A DNA stretch of 64,000 nt from Anoplopoma fimbria (taxonomy: Eukaryota; Chordata; Actinopteri; Perciformes; Anoplopomatidae). Position 1 is the first letter of the stretch. Each line of letters opens with the position of its first letter. The position numbers and the translations under genes are program-made. This document shows, one piece after another, positions 1 through 29,683 of this stretch. The stretch spans positions 1,352,361 through 1,416,360 of the forward strand of contig NC_072467.1 in the NCBI RefSeq assembly GCF_027596085.1, written 5' to 3'. The notes beneath the pieces were generated by a model that saw only the letters and a list, made by a program, of their open reading frames with translations, made no database searches and was not told the DNA's origin.

Positions 1-431
1 AATAGATGAAACATTAAAAACAATTGTTAAGATAAAACTAAACTAAGAAATAAAAATGAAATAACAAGTGACAATCAAATAAACGAAGAAAATAAATTAA
101 ATCAAGTGAAATAGATAAACATAAAATGGTAAAAGAATATAAGATAAAATAGTAAGACCAAATAAAATGAAACATTAAAACGACGACATCACATAAAAGC
201 CATTCTGAAAAAATGTGTTTTAAGAAGTGATTTAAAAATCTGCTCATTCAGTGTCATTATCATAAATTAATCTTATAATGTACACCAGATATCCTTTAAT
301 ATTCTCTAGGTCAGCAAACATGAAACTATTATCAGTCTTTGGCACTTACCAGAAAATATTTTTTATGCAAACTGTTTATGCAGTCTTGTTATCAAGCACT
401 TAATGTTCCTTTTTATTTGTTATCACCACAG
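1..431 (+). other. dnaja4: dnaja4 intron (5' part of gene outside window)
   Basis: A-rich, low-complexity sequence with many ATAAAAT-like words and no exon that I can recognise. It ends in a pyrimidine-poor but usable acceptor (CACAG at 427-431) in front of the first visible dnaja4 exon. The exon encoding the start of the J domain, with the HPD motif, must lie upstream of the window. Confidence 0.7.
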
Positions 432-1983
432 TTCAAGCTCATATCTCAAGCATATGAGGTGCTGTCAAATCCAGATAAGAGAACGCTGTATGACCAAGGA
501 GGAGAACAAGCAATCAAAGAGGGAGGCATGGGTGGAGGAACTTCCCCGATGGACATGTTCAACATGTTCTTTGGAGGTGGAGGAAGGATGCAGAGAGAGA
601 GAAGAGGTAGGATTTAAGTAATCTAGCAGCAGACGGTTTAGATATTCAAATACCCACGGCTTGCACAACTGTTTAACTTGCATTTATTTGCCTTTTCTGT
701 AGGGAAGAATGTTGTCCACCAGCTTAGTGTTACAATGGAGGAGATGTACAAAGGCAGCACCAGGAAGCTTGGACTTCAAAAGAGTGTAATTTGTGAAAAA
801 TGTGAAGGTACGTAGTGTTGTGTTGTTTTTTTTATCGATTTATACAATTATTATAATTCATTTTTTAAGTTCAATAAATGGCATTATCCTGTTTGATACA
901 GGTTATGGTGGTAAGAAAGGTACCTTGGAGAAGTGCTCAACTTGCAAAGGAAGAGGAGTACAAGTCAGGGTGCAACAGATCGGGCCAGGAATGATACAGC
1001 AGATCCAGAGCATGTGTGCAGACTGCCAAGGACAGGGCGAGAAATTCAATGCTAAAGACCGCTGCAAGAACTGCAATGGACGCAAAGTAGAACGCAAGAA
1101 GAAGATTCTTGAAGTTCACATTGATAAAGGTATGTTATTTCATTTGTTTTTTATATTGAAGTGAGTAGTGTTAATGTGTTTGCAGTTCAAACTAAATTGA
1201 AGATAAATTTACTCTGCAGGTATGAGAGATGGTCAGAAAATAACATTCACTGGAGAAGGGGACCAGGAACCTGGATTGGAGCCCGGAGATGTAATAATTG
1301 TCCTGGATCAGAAGGAGCACCCCGTGTTCCAGAGAAAAGAACATGATTTGTCAATGAAGATTAAAATCAAACTTGCCGAGGCTCTGTGTGGTTTCAAGAA
1401 GACCATTCAAACATTAGACGACAGAATACTCATCATTAGCTCACAGCCAGGTAATTGATGGCGATTGGCTGGTCTACAGTGCTGCCTTGTCTGGTAGACA
1501 GTATTGGTATCTAAAACCTGATCAACAAATGTCTTTTTTTTTTTTATTACCAGGTGAAGTGATCAAGCACAGTGAGGTCAAAAGTGTTCAGAATGAGGGC
1601 ATGCCAATTTACAAGGAACCGTTTGAAAAGGGACAGCTTTTCATTCATTTCCAGGTACTGTACCCTGAACACAAAACATTTCATCTGTGTGACAAAACTG
1701 TGGATTTAAATCAGATTCTTATGTTGCGGAGAACTTTAATTCAAGCTAATTGTAATTCATCCTGCAGGTGGAATTTCCAGAGACTGGCTGGCTTCCAGAG
1801 CATCTCATGTTCCAGCTGGAAAGACTACTTCCTCCCAGGGAGGAAGTGATGATTACTGATGACATGGAGGAGGTGCAACTCTGTGAGGTGGATGTTCGGT
1901 CACAACAGAGAAGCAACAGTCGGGAGGCTTATGATGGGGATGAAGAGGGTCCAAGAAGCGGAGTGCAATGTCAGACGCAGTAA
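432..1983 (+). CDS. dnaja4: DnaJ homolog subfamily A member 4, 5'-truncated by window edge
   Basis: Type I Hsp40 co-chaperone that stimulates Hsp70 ATPase activity and hands over unfolded clients in the cytosol. Coding exons are 432-606, 703-807, 902-1129, 1220-1450, 1554-1654 and 1768-1983, all with GT-AG borders and consistent phase, giving 351 residues. About 45 residues (start of the J domain with HPD) are missing upstream. Visible in order: end of the J domain ([17 protein letters not shown]), a short Gly/Phe linker with [12 protein letters not shown], four zinc-binding CxxCxGxG-type motifs ([32 protein letters not shown]), the C-terminal client-binding domains, and a farnesylation box CQTQ. 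The tail with [10 protein letters not shown] and [11 protein letters not shown] fits DNAJA4 better than DNAJA1, which has ETDEMDQVEL there. The subtype call is from memory of the families; the type A Hsp40 call is certain. Confidence 0.9.
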
Positions 1984-2361
1984 TCATAAAAAAGACATTT
2001 GTTGTAGTGCATGTGGGTCGTTTATTTTTTTCTCTTTTCTTTTGTGAACATGCTTTTAAAGTTCTGTTTTTCACAGAGTAATATAATGCAAACAAGTAAC
2101 GTTAGGTTTAAAACGGTTGCCAAGGCCATTTTTGAGGACTCTTCTGGTACACAAATATGCAAGTGGACATTTGATTTGTGTTCCCCAAGTTATCAAAGCT
2201 GTATTTTGGTTCACCGTTTTATGTTTGGTATTGAAGATCCATGTCTTTTATATCTGTGTATGTGTTTCCTAAGAATTATATGGCACATATATTTTCAGAA
2301 GCTCAAAGGACTTCTATGCTTTCTGTGAAGGTAATTTCAATCGTGACAGTTTTTTTTTCTC

Positions 2362-2367
2362 AATAAA
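2362..2367 (+). terminator. dnaja4: dnaja4 polyadenylation signal
   Basis: AATAAA about 380 bases after the dnaja4 stop codon, following a T-run. The 1984-2380 stretch has no other coding signal and is read as the dnaja4 3'UTR. The next gene, rps27l, converges from the other strand and its stop codon lies only about 240 bases further on. Confidence 0.7.
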
Positions 2368-2608
2368 AGTCCCAAAATGCTTCAACTTTTATAACAGATT
2401 TCTTTATTGCCTTAATGAGATTTCATCTTTATCTTGCATTTAAAAATGTTGCTATGCTAGTTTATAAATTGACCATAAAAGTTGACATCTTTACAGTGAC
2501 AGAACCTGCCATTAGGGAATGCACAAGTGCATCGCAATAAATGGGGAAAAAAGGGATTTATTAACAGCATGGCTTAATTACAGACATGATTAAGTATGCT
2601 ATCCCTTT

Positions 2609-3699
<1,091 letters not shown>

Positions 3700-4013
3700 T
3701 TTCACGGTGCTAGGCTCGCTTCCCTACGTGTACGTACGCTGCGTGGTCAGAAACGGGAGCGGTGTAGTTCCTGGAACTGTTGTTGCCAGACCTGCGATAC
3801 CACTGGGTATTGTAAACGGGATATATTACATTCCCCGAGCGTGTCCTTCAGTGTAATTTTTTGTAAAACAAAGAGACATAGACATAGAGATGGTTTGGTG
3901 AGATAATATTGCGATAATGCATTTTGAACATTTTTATAATTTTCTCTAGTAATTAAGTAAAAAAATCAAATCTGGCAACCGCAACCCGTGTTTATAGCTG
4001 TGTGTTGCATTTG
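3700..4013. other. rps27l 5'UTR and promoter region
   Basis: Sequence upstream of the rps27l start codon on the minus strand. It is moderately GC-rich close to the gene (3700-3800) and contains a pyrimidine tract (CTCCCGTTTCTG on the minus strand, around 3750-3762) that could be a TOP-type start site, as is usual for ribosomal protein genes. No TATA box is evident. Beyond 3850 it becomes AT-rich up to the repeat block. Confidence 0.4.
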
Positions 4014-4612
4014 ATTATTATTATATTCCTTTATATACAACTACACAGACAATAAATACACATACTATACAACTACACAGACAATAAATACACATACTAT
4101 ACAACTACACAGACAATAAATACACATACTATACAACTACACAGACAATAAATACACATACTATACAACTACACAGACAATAAATACACATACTATACAA
4201 CTACACAGACAATAAATACACATACTATACAACTACACAGACAATAAATACACATACTATACAACTACACAGACAATAAATACACATACTATACAACTAC
4301 ACAGACAATAAATACACATACTATACAACTACACAGACATAAATACACATACTATACAACTACACATACTATACAACTACACAGACAATAAATACACATA
4401 CTATACAACTACACAGACAATAAATACACATACTATACAACTACACAGACAATAAATATACTATACAATACTAAATACATACTACACAGACAATAAATAC
4501 ACATACTATACAACTACACAGACAATAAATACACATACTATACAACTACACAGACAATAAATACACATACTATACAACTACACAGACAATAAATACACAT
4601 ACTATACAACAA
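4014..4612 (-). repeat. 32-bp minisatellite array, left (inverted) arm
   Basis: About 18 copies of a 32-bp unit whose minus-strand form contains TATTTATTGTCTGTGTAG. Copies are nearly identical except for a scrambled patch near 4440-4490 and shortened copies near 4340-4370. On the minus strand the array is followed by a tail, TAAAGGAATATAATAA (4015-4033), and preceded by CTATCTTTATTTTG (4611-4624). Both junctions recur in the array at 45.4-47.1 kb, so this is a unit with fixed ends and not a random local expansion. Confidence 0.95.
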
Positions 4613-4985
4613 AATAAAGATAGATACAACAGGATATAGTTATAATAGTCTGTATATATAATATTTCAGTTACTGTGGATTCTTTACTGTTTTTTTTATT
4701 GCTCATTTGCTTATTTAAAATACTTATTTTTCATCTTGTTTTTTTTACTATGTCTCTTGTTTGCACTATCCTCTCTGCTGCTGTAATCCTGTACATTTCC
4801 CTGCTGAGGGACTAATAAAGGATTATTTTACCTTAATTTATCTTATGTGTTTATGTGGTACTTTATGGACTGGAGGTACCCTATTGATAACCGACGTTGA
4901 ATCACTAAGAAACCAATAATTGTGTGTTAAGATGTCATGTTAATCACCTCATAAGATAAAATTGATTTAAATGCAGAAAAAAAAA
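4613..4985 (+). mobile_element. Spacer with fish non-LTR retroelement 3' tail
   Basis: Non-repetitive spacer between the two inverted arrays. Positions about 4680-4840 resemble the 3' end of a common fish non-LTR element: T-rich stretch, TTTGCACTATCC, CTGCTGCTGTAA, then GGGACTAATAAAGGATTAT and a TTA-type tail. A copy of the same tail on the other strand, with a (TTATC)n end, lies at 39.85 kb. I cannot name the family with certainty. No coding region is seen. Confidence 0.55.
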
Positions 4986-5622
4986 TCATGGATGTATGTG
5001 TATTTATGTGTATTTATTGTCTGTATGTGTATTTATTGTCTGTGTAGTTGTATAGTATGTGTATTTATTGTCTGTGTAGTTGTATAGTATGTGTATTTAT
5101 TGTCTGTGTAGTTGTATAGTATGTGTATTTATTGTCTGTGTAGTTGTATAGTATGTGTATTTATTGTCTGTTGTATAGTTGTATAGTTGTATAGTGTATT
5201 TATTGTCTGTGTCTGTGTAGTTGTATAGTATGTGTATTTATTGTCTGTGTAGTTGTATAGTATGTGTATTTATTGTCTGTGTAGTTGTATAGTATGTGTA
5301 TTTATTGTCTGTGTAGTTGTATAGTATGTGTATTTATTGTCTGTGTAGTTGTATAGTATGTGTATTTATTGTCTGTGTAGTTGTATAGTATGTGTATTTA
5401 TTGTCTGTGTAGTTGTATAGTATGTGTATTTATTGTCTGTGTAGTTGTATAGTATGTGTATTTATTGTCTGTGTAGTTGTATAGTATGTGTATTTATTGT
5501 CTGTGTAGTTGTATAGTATGTGTATTTATTGTCTGTGTAGTTGTATAGTATGTGTATTTATTGTCTGTGTAGTTGTATAGTATGTGTATTTATTGGGGAT
5601 CAATAAAGGAATATAATAAAAA
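4986..5622 (+). repeat. 32-bp minisatellite array, right arm
   Basis: About 18-19 copies of the same 32-bp unit as at 4014-4612, now in plus orientation, so the two arrays are reverse complements of each other. It ends with GGGGATCAATAAAGGAATAT and then ATAA-type A-rich sequence (5593-5622), the same outer end as the left arm. Its inner start (about 4990-5030) lacks the CTATCTTTATTTTG lead-in found in the other two arrays, as expected of a 5'-truncated retroposed copy. A degenerate patch with tandem GTTGTATA lies near 5170-5220. Confidence 0.95.
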
Positions 5623-5668
5623 AAAGATAATGCATGTAAAGGTAGTTCTAACCCCTTTATCCCTGTAG

Positions 5669-5688
5669 ACTACACATCCCATAATGCA
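5669..5688 (+). promoter_or_regulatory. ZNF143-type (SBS) promoter motif upstream of rab8b
   Basis: The 20 bases here match the long-form ZNF143/SBS consensus ACTACAnnTCCCAnnATGC, with the ACTACA and TCCCA cores both exact and the trailing ATGCA present. The motif lies about 110 bases upstream of the rab8b start codon, where such sites normally sit in CpG/housekeeping promoters. Binding is an inference. Confidence 0.75.
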
Positions 5689-5795
5689 AAGCAGAACGTC
5701 ACGACTCTCTCCTCGGCTGCCAGTCTTCCACAGACAGCTGAGGATTTCCAGACGGCCTATAATTAGAGAAACGTCGGAGTCGACCTGGTGTTTAA

Positions 5796-8080
5796 ATGGC
5801 GAAAACATACGATTATCTATTCAAACTGTTGCTCATCGGAGACAGTGGAGTCGGCAAGACATGTCTGCTGTTCAGATTCAGCGAGGACTCCTTCAACACC
5901 ACCTTCATATCCACAATAGGTGAGCACACCCTCAAGATACATCTGACATAATGCATGCATAATAAATCCACCTATGCTTTACAGCACTGGTCAATATATA
6001 GGAGTATTGATATGTTCTTATATTACACACACCTATACACACATGGTTCAAAGGCAGTGACTGCATGAGAGCAAGACAATGGGAGAGGCTCATTGTAGTG
6101 ATCACCTGTCCTTGATGGTTCATATATAGGCACCAGATGTTAAATATGAAATGAGATCAAAATTATAGTTATGATGTTTGGAAACCTTAATAAAACATGC
6201 TACATTTAAGATTGTTTAGATATTGTTATATCCTCCATACAGCTCTACAGTGTGCTGCAGCAGCTAGTCGTCCTGTGACATTGAATGATGTCATCCTATA
6301 ACTTGAAATAGGATTAACAGTCCATTGCAAAGTTATTTGTCACCAAGGGCAGCTGGGTGCTGCTGAGCTGCCTGGTTTGTGTTGCATCTTTGTCATGATG
6401 AGCCAAATGTTTTATAATCGCATGTAACTGATCAGTGCAGTGAGCATCATCCTCTGTCTGTGCTTGTTTATTCAAATGCAGGGATAGACTTCAAAATCAG
6501 AACAATAGAGCTGGATGGAAAGAGAGTCAAACTTCAAATTTGGTAAGTGCAATTTGAGATTTTTTTTTTCCTTTTTAAAAATCTGAGTGTGACACCTATC
6601 TGCACTTTGAATTTTATGTTTTTAGGGACACAGCAGGGCAGGAGAGGTTTCGCACCATCACCACAGCTTACTACAGAGGAGCAATGGTATGTTCGCACTT
6701 CACCCTGCACTTCTAGCTTATATATCAAAGGATCTGAAATATTGTTTGTGAGGAGGACTGTTTTTCTTCACAGGGAATAATGTTGGTCTATGACATCAGC
6801 AATGAGAAGTCCTTCGAAAACATAAAAAACTGGATTAGAAATATTGAAGAGGTGAGCACTGAATTTAAACTTGTATTACTAGTTGATCTTGTATTTTTTA
6901 CATGAAATTACTCTATATTAGGTTTAAATTGCTGTCTGATATTAAGCCAACATAAGCACAACTTTGCATAATGAGTCTTTTAACTCCCAGCATGCCTCGT
7001 CTGATGTGGAGAAGGTGATACTGGGTAACAAATGTGACATGGCAGACAGGAGACAAGTGTCCAAAGACAGAGGTGAAAAAGTGAGTTTCTGCAGCAGGTC
7101 ATTACTAAGAAGCAGCCCAAAAACAAATTGAAATGCTGGCATGTAGAGTGACACACTTGCATTGTACTTCTATCTCTCTTAGCTGGCTATTGATTATGGA
7201 GTTAAGTTCTTGGAAACAAGTGCAAAGTCTGGCCTTAATGTAGAAGAGGTAAGCTCATTTTTTCTAACCCTGAAAGACCCATGTAACGTGGCCAATAAAT
7301 ACATACATTTAACATGTTTGTTTTTTATTTGTCATTCTAGGCTTTTTATAACATGGGAAGAGACATATTACATAATCTGAGCTCAAAGACGGTAAGTAAT
7401 TAAGATATTTTTTATCTGGTGATGGTGGGAAGGTGTCACTTTTCAAAATGGGATTTTAAAGATTCAGATTCATTCACTGAAATCTCTTGAAATAGTCTTC
7501 TTACTGTCCAGCCGCCGGAGCTGATAAAAATGATGATATGCTGCTCATCTAGGTTGCTTTCTATGATCCTTCACTCAGCAAACTAGCTTTGTAAGCAGTA
7601 GCAAGTGCTTGAATTTCTCTCAGGCTACAAAGAGGCCACTCCCCTCCCTCCTCCTCCTCCTCCTCCTCCTCTGATAGGTGGATATTTGTACCTGGACTGT
7701 GCACTTTGTTGTAAAGAGGCTTATACAATATTTTTATTAAAGTATGAACGCTCAATCAATGAAAACCAAATGTTTCAACAAACATTACTTTATTAATACT
7801 ACTGCAATAAACATAACATTTCTATACTTTTGAAAGCCTGATAACCAGCTTCTTAACAATTATTATATGCTCGAATGATATGAATATAATACAGGAACTT
7901 AACCTACAACCTTGACAGGTGCTACACTGAATGTGAAGCCCTACTTTATTAATAACATTTCTTCACTTTCACATCTTTCCTTGATAGACTGACAACAATG
8001 CCGGAGGATCAGGCAAGCCGGTCAAGATCACAGAGAAAAAGTCCAAGAGGATAAAATTCTTCAAGTGTTCACTCCTCTAG
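5796..8080 (+). CDS. rab8b: Small GTPase Rab8B
   Basis: Rab GTPase directing vesicle traffic from the trans-Golgi and recycling compartments to the plasma membrane and cilium. Eight coding exons: 5796-5919, 6482-6542, 6626-6686, 6774-6851, 6991-7080, 7183-7248, 7341-7391 and 7988-8080. They total 624 nt, 207 residues, exactly the Rab8 length, and all borders are GT-AG. Motifs are intact: P-loop GDSGVGKT, switch I with FISTIGIDFKI, switch [32 protein letters not shown] and the geranylgeranyl box CSLL after a polybasic [10 protein letters not shown]. The PVKITE segment and CSLL end (Rab8A ends CVLL) favour Rab8B. Residues about 165-185 ([15 protein letters not shown]) differ clearly from the mammalian FTLARDIMTKLNRKM. 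The start codon context (TTTAAATGG) is modest, but it is the conserved [10 protein letters not shown] start. Confidence 0.95.
7641..7673 (+). repeat. (CTC)n microsatellite in rab8b intron 7
   Basis: CCTCCTCCT-type triplet run inside the last rab8b intron. No other feature is seen in this 600-base intron. Confidence 0.9.
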
Positions 8081-9387
8081 GCTGCTCATCTCTAGAGTTC
8101 ACGGCTCTACCGTGACTTTTCTGGCTCCAGCCTTCCGGGCGTCCTCCCAGCAGCAACAGCAGTGGTAATATTCAGAGTTCCTTATTGCCAGCTGAAGCTC
8201 ACAGGTTCACAGGTGGTTGGAATGCCATCCTAATCTGCTGCTGACCAAAGGAGGATCAATAAGGAATGAGGCCTGATATGCTGTTTATCCTCTCATGCAA
8301 AAAGACCTGTGCGTGATCGTCAGAATTGGTTTGTAGCTGGCCTTACAGAGTCTGCTCACAGGAGGCAGTGATTCTGTTGGCATTTATAATACCTCTGTTG
8401 GATGTCCTGAAAATAGACTTTATTTAATATGATAAAGTTCCACATAGTTGTCTTATAAATGGGGGAAAAAAAGGAAAATGCAGATTCTTTCATAAATTGT
8501 AGCATTGTTTTATACACACTATCTACTATCATATTTACCGATGTGGTGCTGTCAGATGGACATATCACATCTCAGCATTGATTGTACTTGTTTGTGAAAA
8601 TTCATGTATATTATTATGCCTATAGTCTCCTGTTGCACTGGCACTATTTCTATTTGTTCATGCGTGCCTCGATGGAGTCACACTATTGTGATAGAAAAGA
8701 CAAAAATATGTATAAATATAACCTACTGTCTTTTTAAGGAAACCTTCATTTAAACAGGTTTCTGTGTCAAAATGAAACTGTGAAAGGTGGTTTGTTTCTT
8801 AGGAGCTGTACCTAACTTCATATTGTTATGCCATTGTCAGTATTTGCATGAAAGCTATAGGGTTTCCTTTGAGTGGAACATTATTAAGCACATTTTACAG
8901 TATCTGGAAAAAAAATGTTTACAGACAGTATTTGAAAGTGTGAATCATATCTAAATTCATGTTTTTGATGTTAACATAGTGTCATAATTTTGACACAACT
9001 AAATGATGTGTGTATACTGTATTTTCACCCTAAAATGAAGACATCAAACATGAAAACACAATGACTGAGGAAAGCTGTAATGTGAATGATTATGAGTAAC
9101 TGTATGTTAAACCAATGAAAGACAGTAAAGAAATCGGATCTTTAAAAGAGAGAGTTATGTTGAATTTTCACTACTCTGTACAGCCAACTAACATTAAATG
9201 CATGACTCAATGCATGTCAATTTGGTAATGATTTTTCATTACTGTAATTCTATTTTTTTATCAATAATGTAAAATCATTAACTAAAGTCGAAAGGCAGGC
9301 TTGTTCTCTGCATCTCTGGTAGCATGCAATTCCTCCTTTCTCTATATTTTTCTTCATCCTGTTTCATCCCCGTTCTCCTTGTAGCTC
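8081..9387. other. rab8b 3'UTR and convergent rab8b/trpm1 3' interval
   Basis: AT-rich sequence between the rab8b stop (+) and the trpm1 stop (-). It has no coding signal and no clear interspersed repeat. It must hold both 3'UTRs. I see no canonical AATAAA for rab8b; AGTAAA near 9125 is a possible variant signal. The trpm1 poly(A) site was not located. Confidence 0.5.
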
Positions 9388-27204
<17,817 letters not shown>

Positions 27205-28394
27205 GTTGAAGACTGTCAAACCTAGAAAGGGATCCTTTCAGAATGGCAACAGGTCAGGGTTCAGCGGCAGCATCAACATCAGAATCAGACGGAAACCTTA
27301 GATATCCACTACAGAACCAAGGCATGACAGCAGCCTCAGGATTCACACCTCAAAAAATTATCAAAGTTTCACATCATTCAAGGTTTCAGCGCTTCTCTCT
27401 TCCTCTATGCAGCTTACTCCCAACTGACAAGACAGAGATCCCAGCCAGGGATATAAATCACTCGATGACACACTTGACACATAGACCCTTTTCCCATAAT
27501 CAGGCTTAATGCAGCTGGCTCTTATGAAGCCTCAGAGTCTAATGGATAGAGATTTAATAAATGGTTATTGAAGGTAAATCTACTTTGGCACAACACAACC
27601 CTAACACAGGCTTAGAGAGACCATGCAAGCTGTGAGGCTAAAGTTAGCCGGTGGAAAGCCAACTGTGGTCCCACCAGATGAGGCTCAGTGTGTCTGAGGA
27701 GTGTCACCTCAGGGTGCACACAGAAAGGTATGCGCTGATACAGAGTGGGTTAAAAGAGGCAAAAGCCAGAATTCACACGCTGTAATTTGAATCTGCATGA
27801 AGTCAATACTCTGGTAGAAACACACCAGGAATATTCTCAACAATTATTTCAAACTGCACACCTTCTTATTAATTTAGTTTCATATAAAGTAGTCTCAGTT
27901 TTAGCAGCTTTAAGTTAAGTATTGCTAAGAGTTTGACCTCTTGTATAATACCAACAAAGTTGATGCAAAATAAAACTATTAAGGCTTAATACCACATTGC
28001 ATGATTCGGCCAAGCTGACAAATAAGAGCAAAGATTTTGATATTCATTAACAGAGCTAGAAATATGAAAAACATTAGTAATAATGAATCGTATCACTTTA
28101 CTGCTGATGTTATCACTTCTAGACCAACTGAAACCTGTTATACAATGTCATTATGACATTATGAATGTTTAGTTGAACAGAAAATTTGATATATTAGTGT
28201 CTCAACATATAAATCTAAGAATCTAAAATATCTGCTACCTTAAAGTAGATCTGCTGTAAGATGCTGCATAAAAGAAGGGAACAAAGTATGTTTTAATGTA
28301 GATTTGGATTTTTCTTTTTATCAAACGAAAAGTATCTGAACTTCAGATGGAGAAACATTTAGGTTTTGGTCCATAGTCAGACAGAATATATATG

Positions 28395-28413
28395 CAGCAG
28401 CTCCCCCTACTGG
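28395..28413 (-). promoter_or_regulatory. Candidate CTCF motif (minus)
   Basis: The minus strand reads CCAGTAGGGGGAGCTGCTG, which fits the CTCF core CCASYAGRKGGCR except for A in place of C at the twelfth position. Judged by eye only. Confidence 0.4.
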
Positions 28414-29669
28414 ATACCAAGTGTAATAGTTATAACCAACATTTCCCAGAGCAATATTGAAATTCTCCTGGAAACATGAAGTGGGAACCACAAAGTAGCA
28501 AAGCTACATAATATGATATTTACATTGAGGAAAAACTTTCAAAACTAAGACCTAAACCTAAGTTATTTACAGCTGCACACTTTGCATCTATACAAACTTT
28601 CATATATTCACTTGTATGAAGTTTGTCTGCACAGCACACGTGTTAAATGACTGAACCACCAGTGGAATAGCAGGGTTTATGAGGATAAACAAAATCCTCC
28701 TGTACTAAAGGACAAGCTCACAGAAGCACATTGTGACCCACAACTAAACTACAGCAGAAGCATGAGTAAGTGCAGCACAGAGATAATTATTCTACTAATC
28801 CAGAGTATGAAATCACCTCATCATCTGCTCTGCCATTGTCAACATGTGGAAGTTAAAGGCTTGCCTGGTTTGGTCAGTGAGGACTGTTGGAATGTTTCCG
28901 CTTGTCTTTATCTCAAACTTGGTAGAGTGTTGTCCATGAATTTTTCCTACTCCATTCCAGCCATGTGTCTCGATGTTGTCTCCTTCTAAGAATGGATAAT
29001 GCCTGATATCTCATAGTAAGCAGACACAAATGAGCTTTATCTTCTGCTGGGGCTTTGCATATGAGGAGATTATGTGTCTCCATGAACAGGTCGAGCACTG
29101 AATGGAGCAGAAGCAACGACTAATACTGCTTTGAAAAGTGTGGTGAGAACAAAAACATGGCTGTAAAATGTATCACTACATGTGCAACTTTATGTATTTC
29201 AAAATATTATGATTGTAAATATGCTGCCATGATCTTGATTCGTGGAACCGCACTTGCTTTTTAAGTACATAATATTGCTGAACAATGTGGTTGGTAGTGT
29301 CCATTATTTTGGTTTTATACTGCTGACATTTGCTGCAAAACTCGTAGTTTGGCACACTTTGCTAATTTGTATCACAGAACAGGAGATATTGGAAACCACA
29401 GAAAACATTTAACTGGTAACAGATAATATTTAGAGTAAATCCAACCTGACATGAACATGCAGGCTATTGTTGGCAGACGAGGTGATTGCAATTCAGTTTG
29501 TATTAAGAAATAGATCCCCCTTGTGCCCTATATGTATGTTAGGGGAAGGTTATTTTAAGTTAAGTTTAACAGCAGCAGTGTATCAGCCTGCAGTAAACAC
29601 TGTAGCTCAAACGGCAGACTATGTGAACAAAATCAAAAAATACGCAGAGCAATGAATTCCCAAATTCCA

Positions 29670-29683
29670 CCACAAGAGGGCGC
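29670..29683 (+). promoter_or_regulatory. Candidate CTCF motif (plus)
   Basis: CCACAAGAGGGCGC matches the CTCF core at all but one weak position and is followed by TC. It lies about 1.3 kb from the minus-strand candidate at 28.4 kb, and the two point away from each other. Confidence 0.5.

Noticed and set aside
4014..5622. CRISPR-like array reading of the 32-bp repeats
   Set aside because: The units are directly tandem without unique spacers and the DNA is vertebrate nuclear sequence; it is a minisatellite.
27243..27509. 88-codon plus-strand open frame next to the first trpm1 exon
   Set aside because: No family resemblance and no start, splice or poly(A) context; treated as chance.
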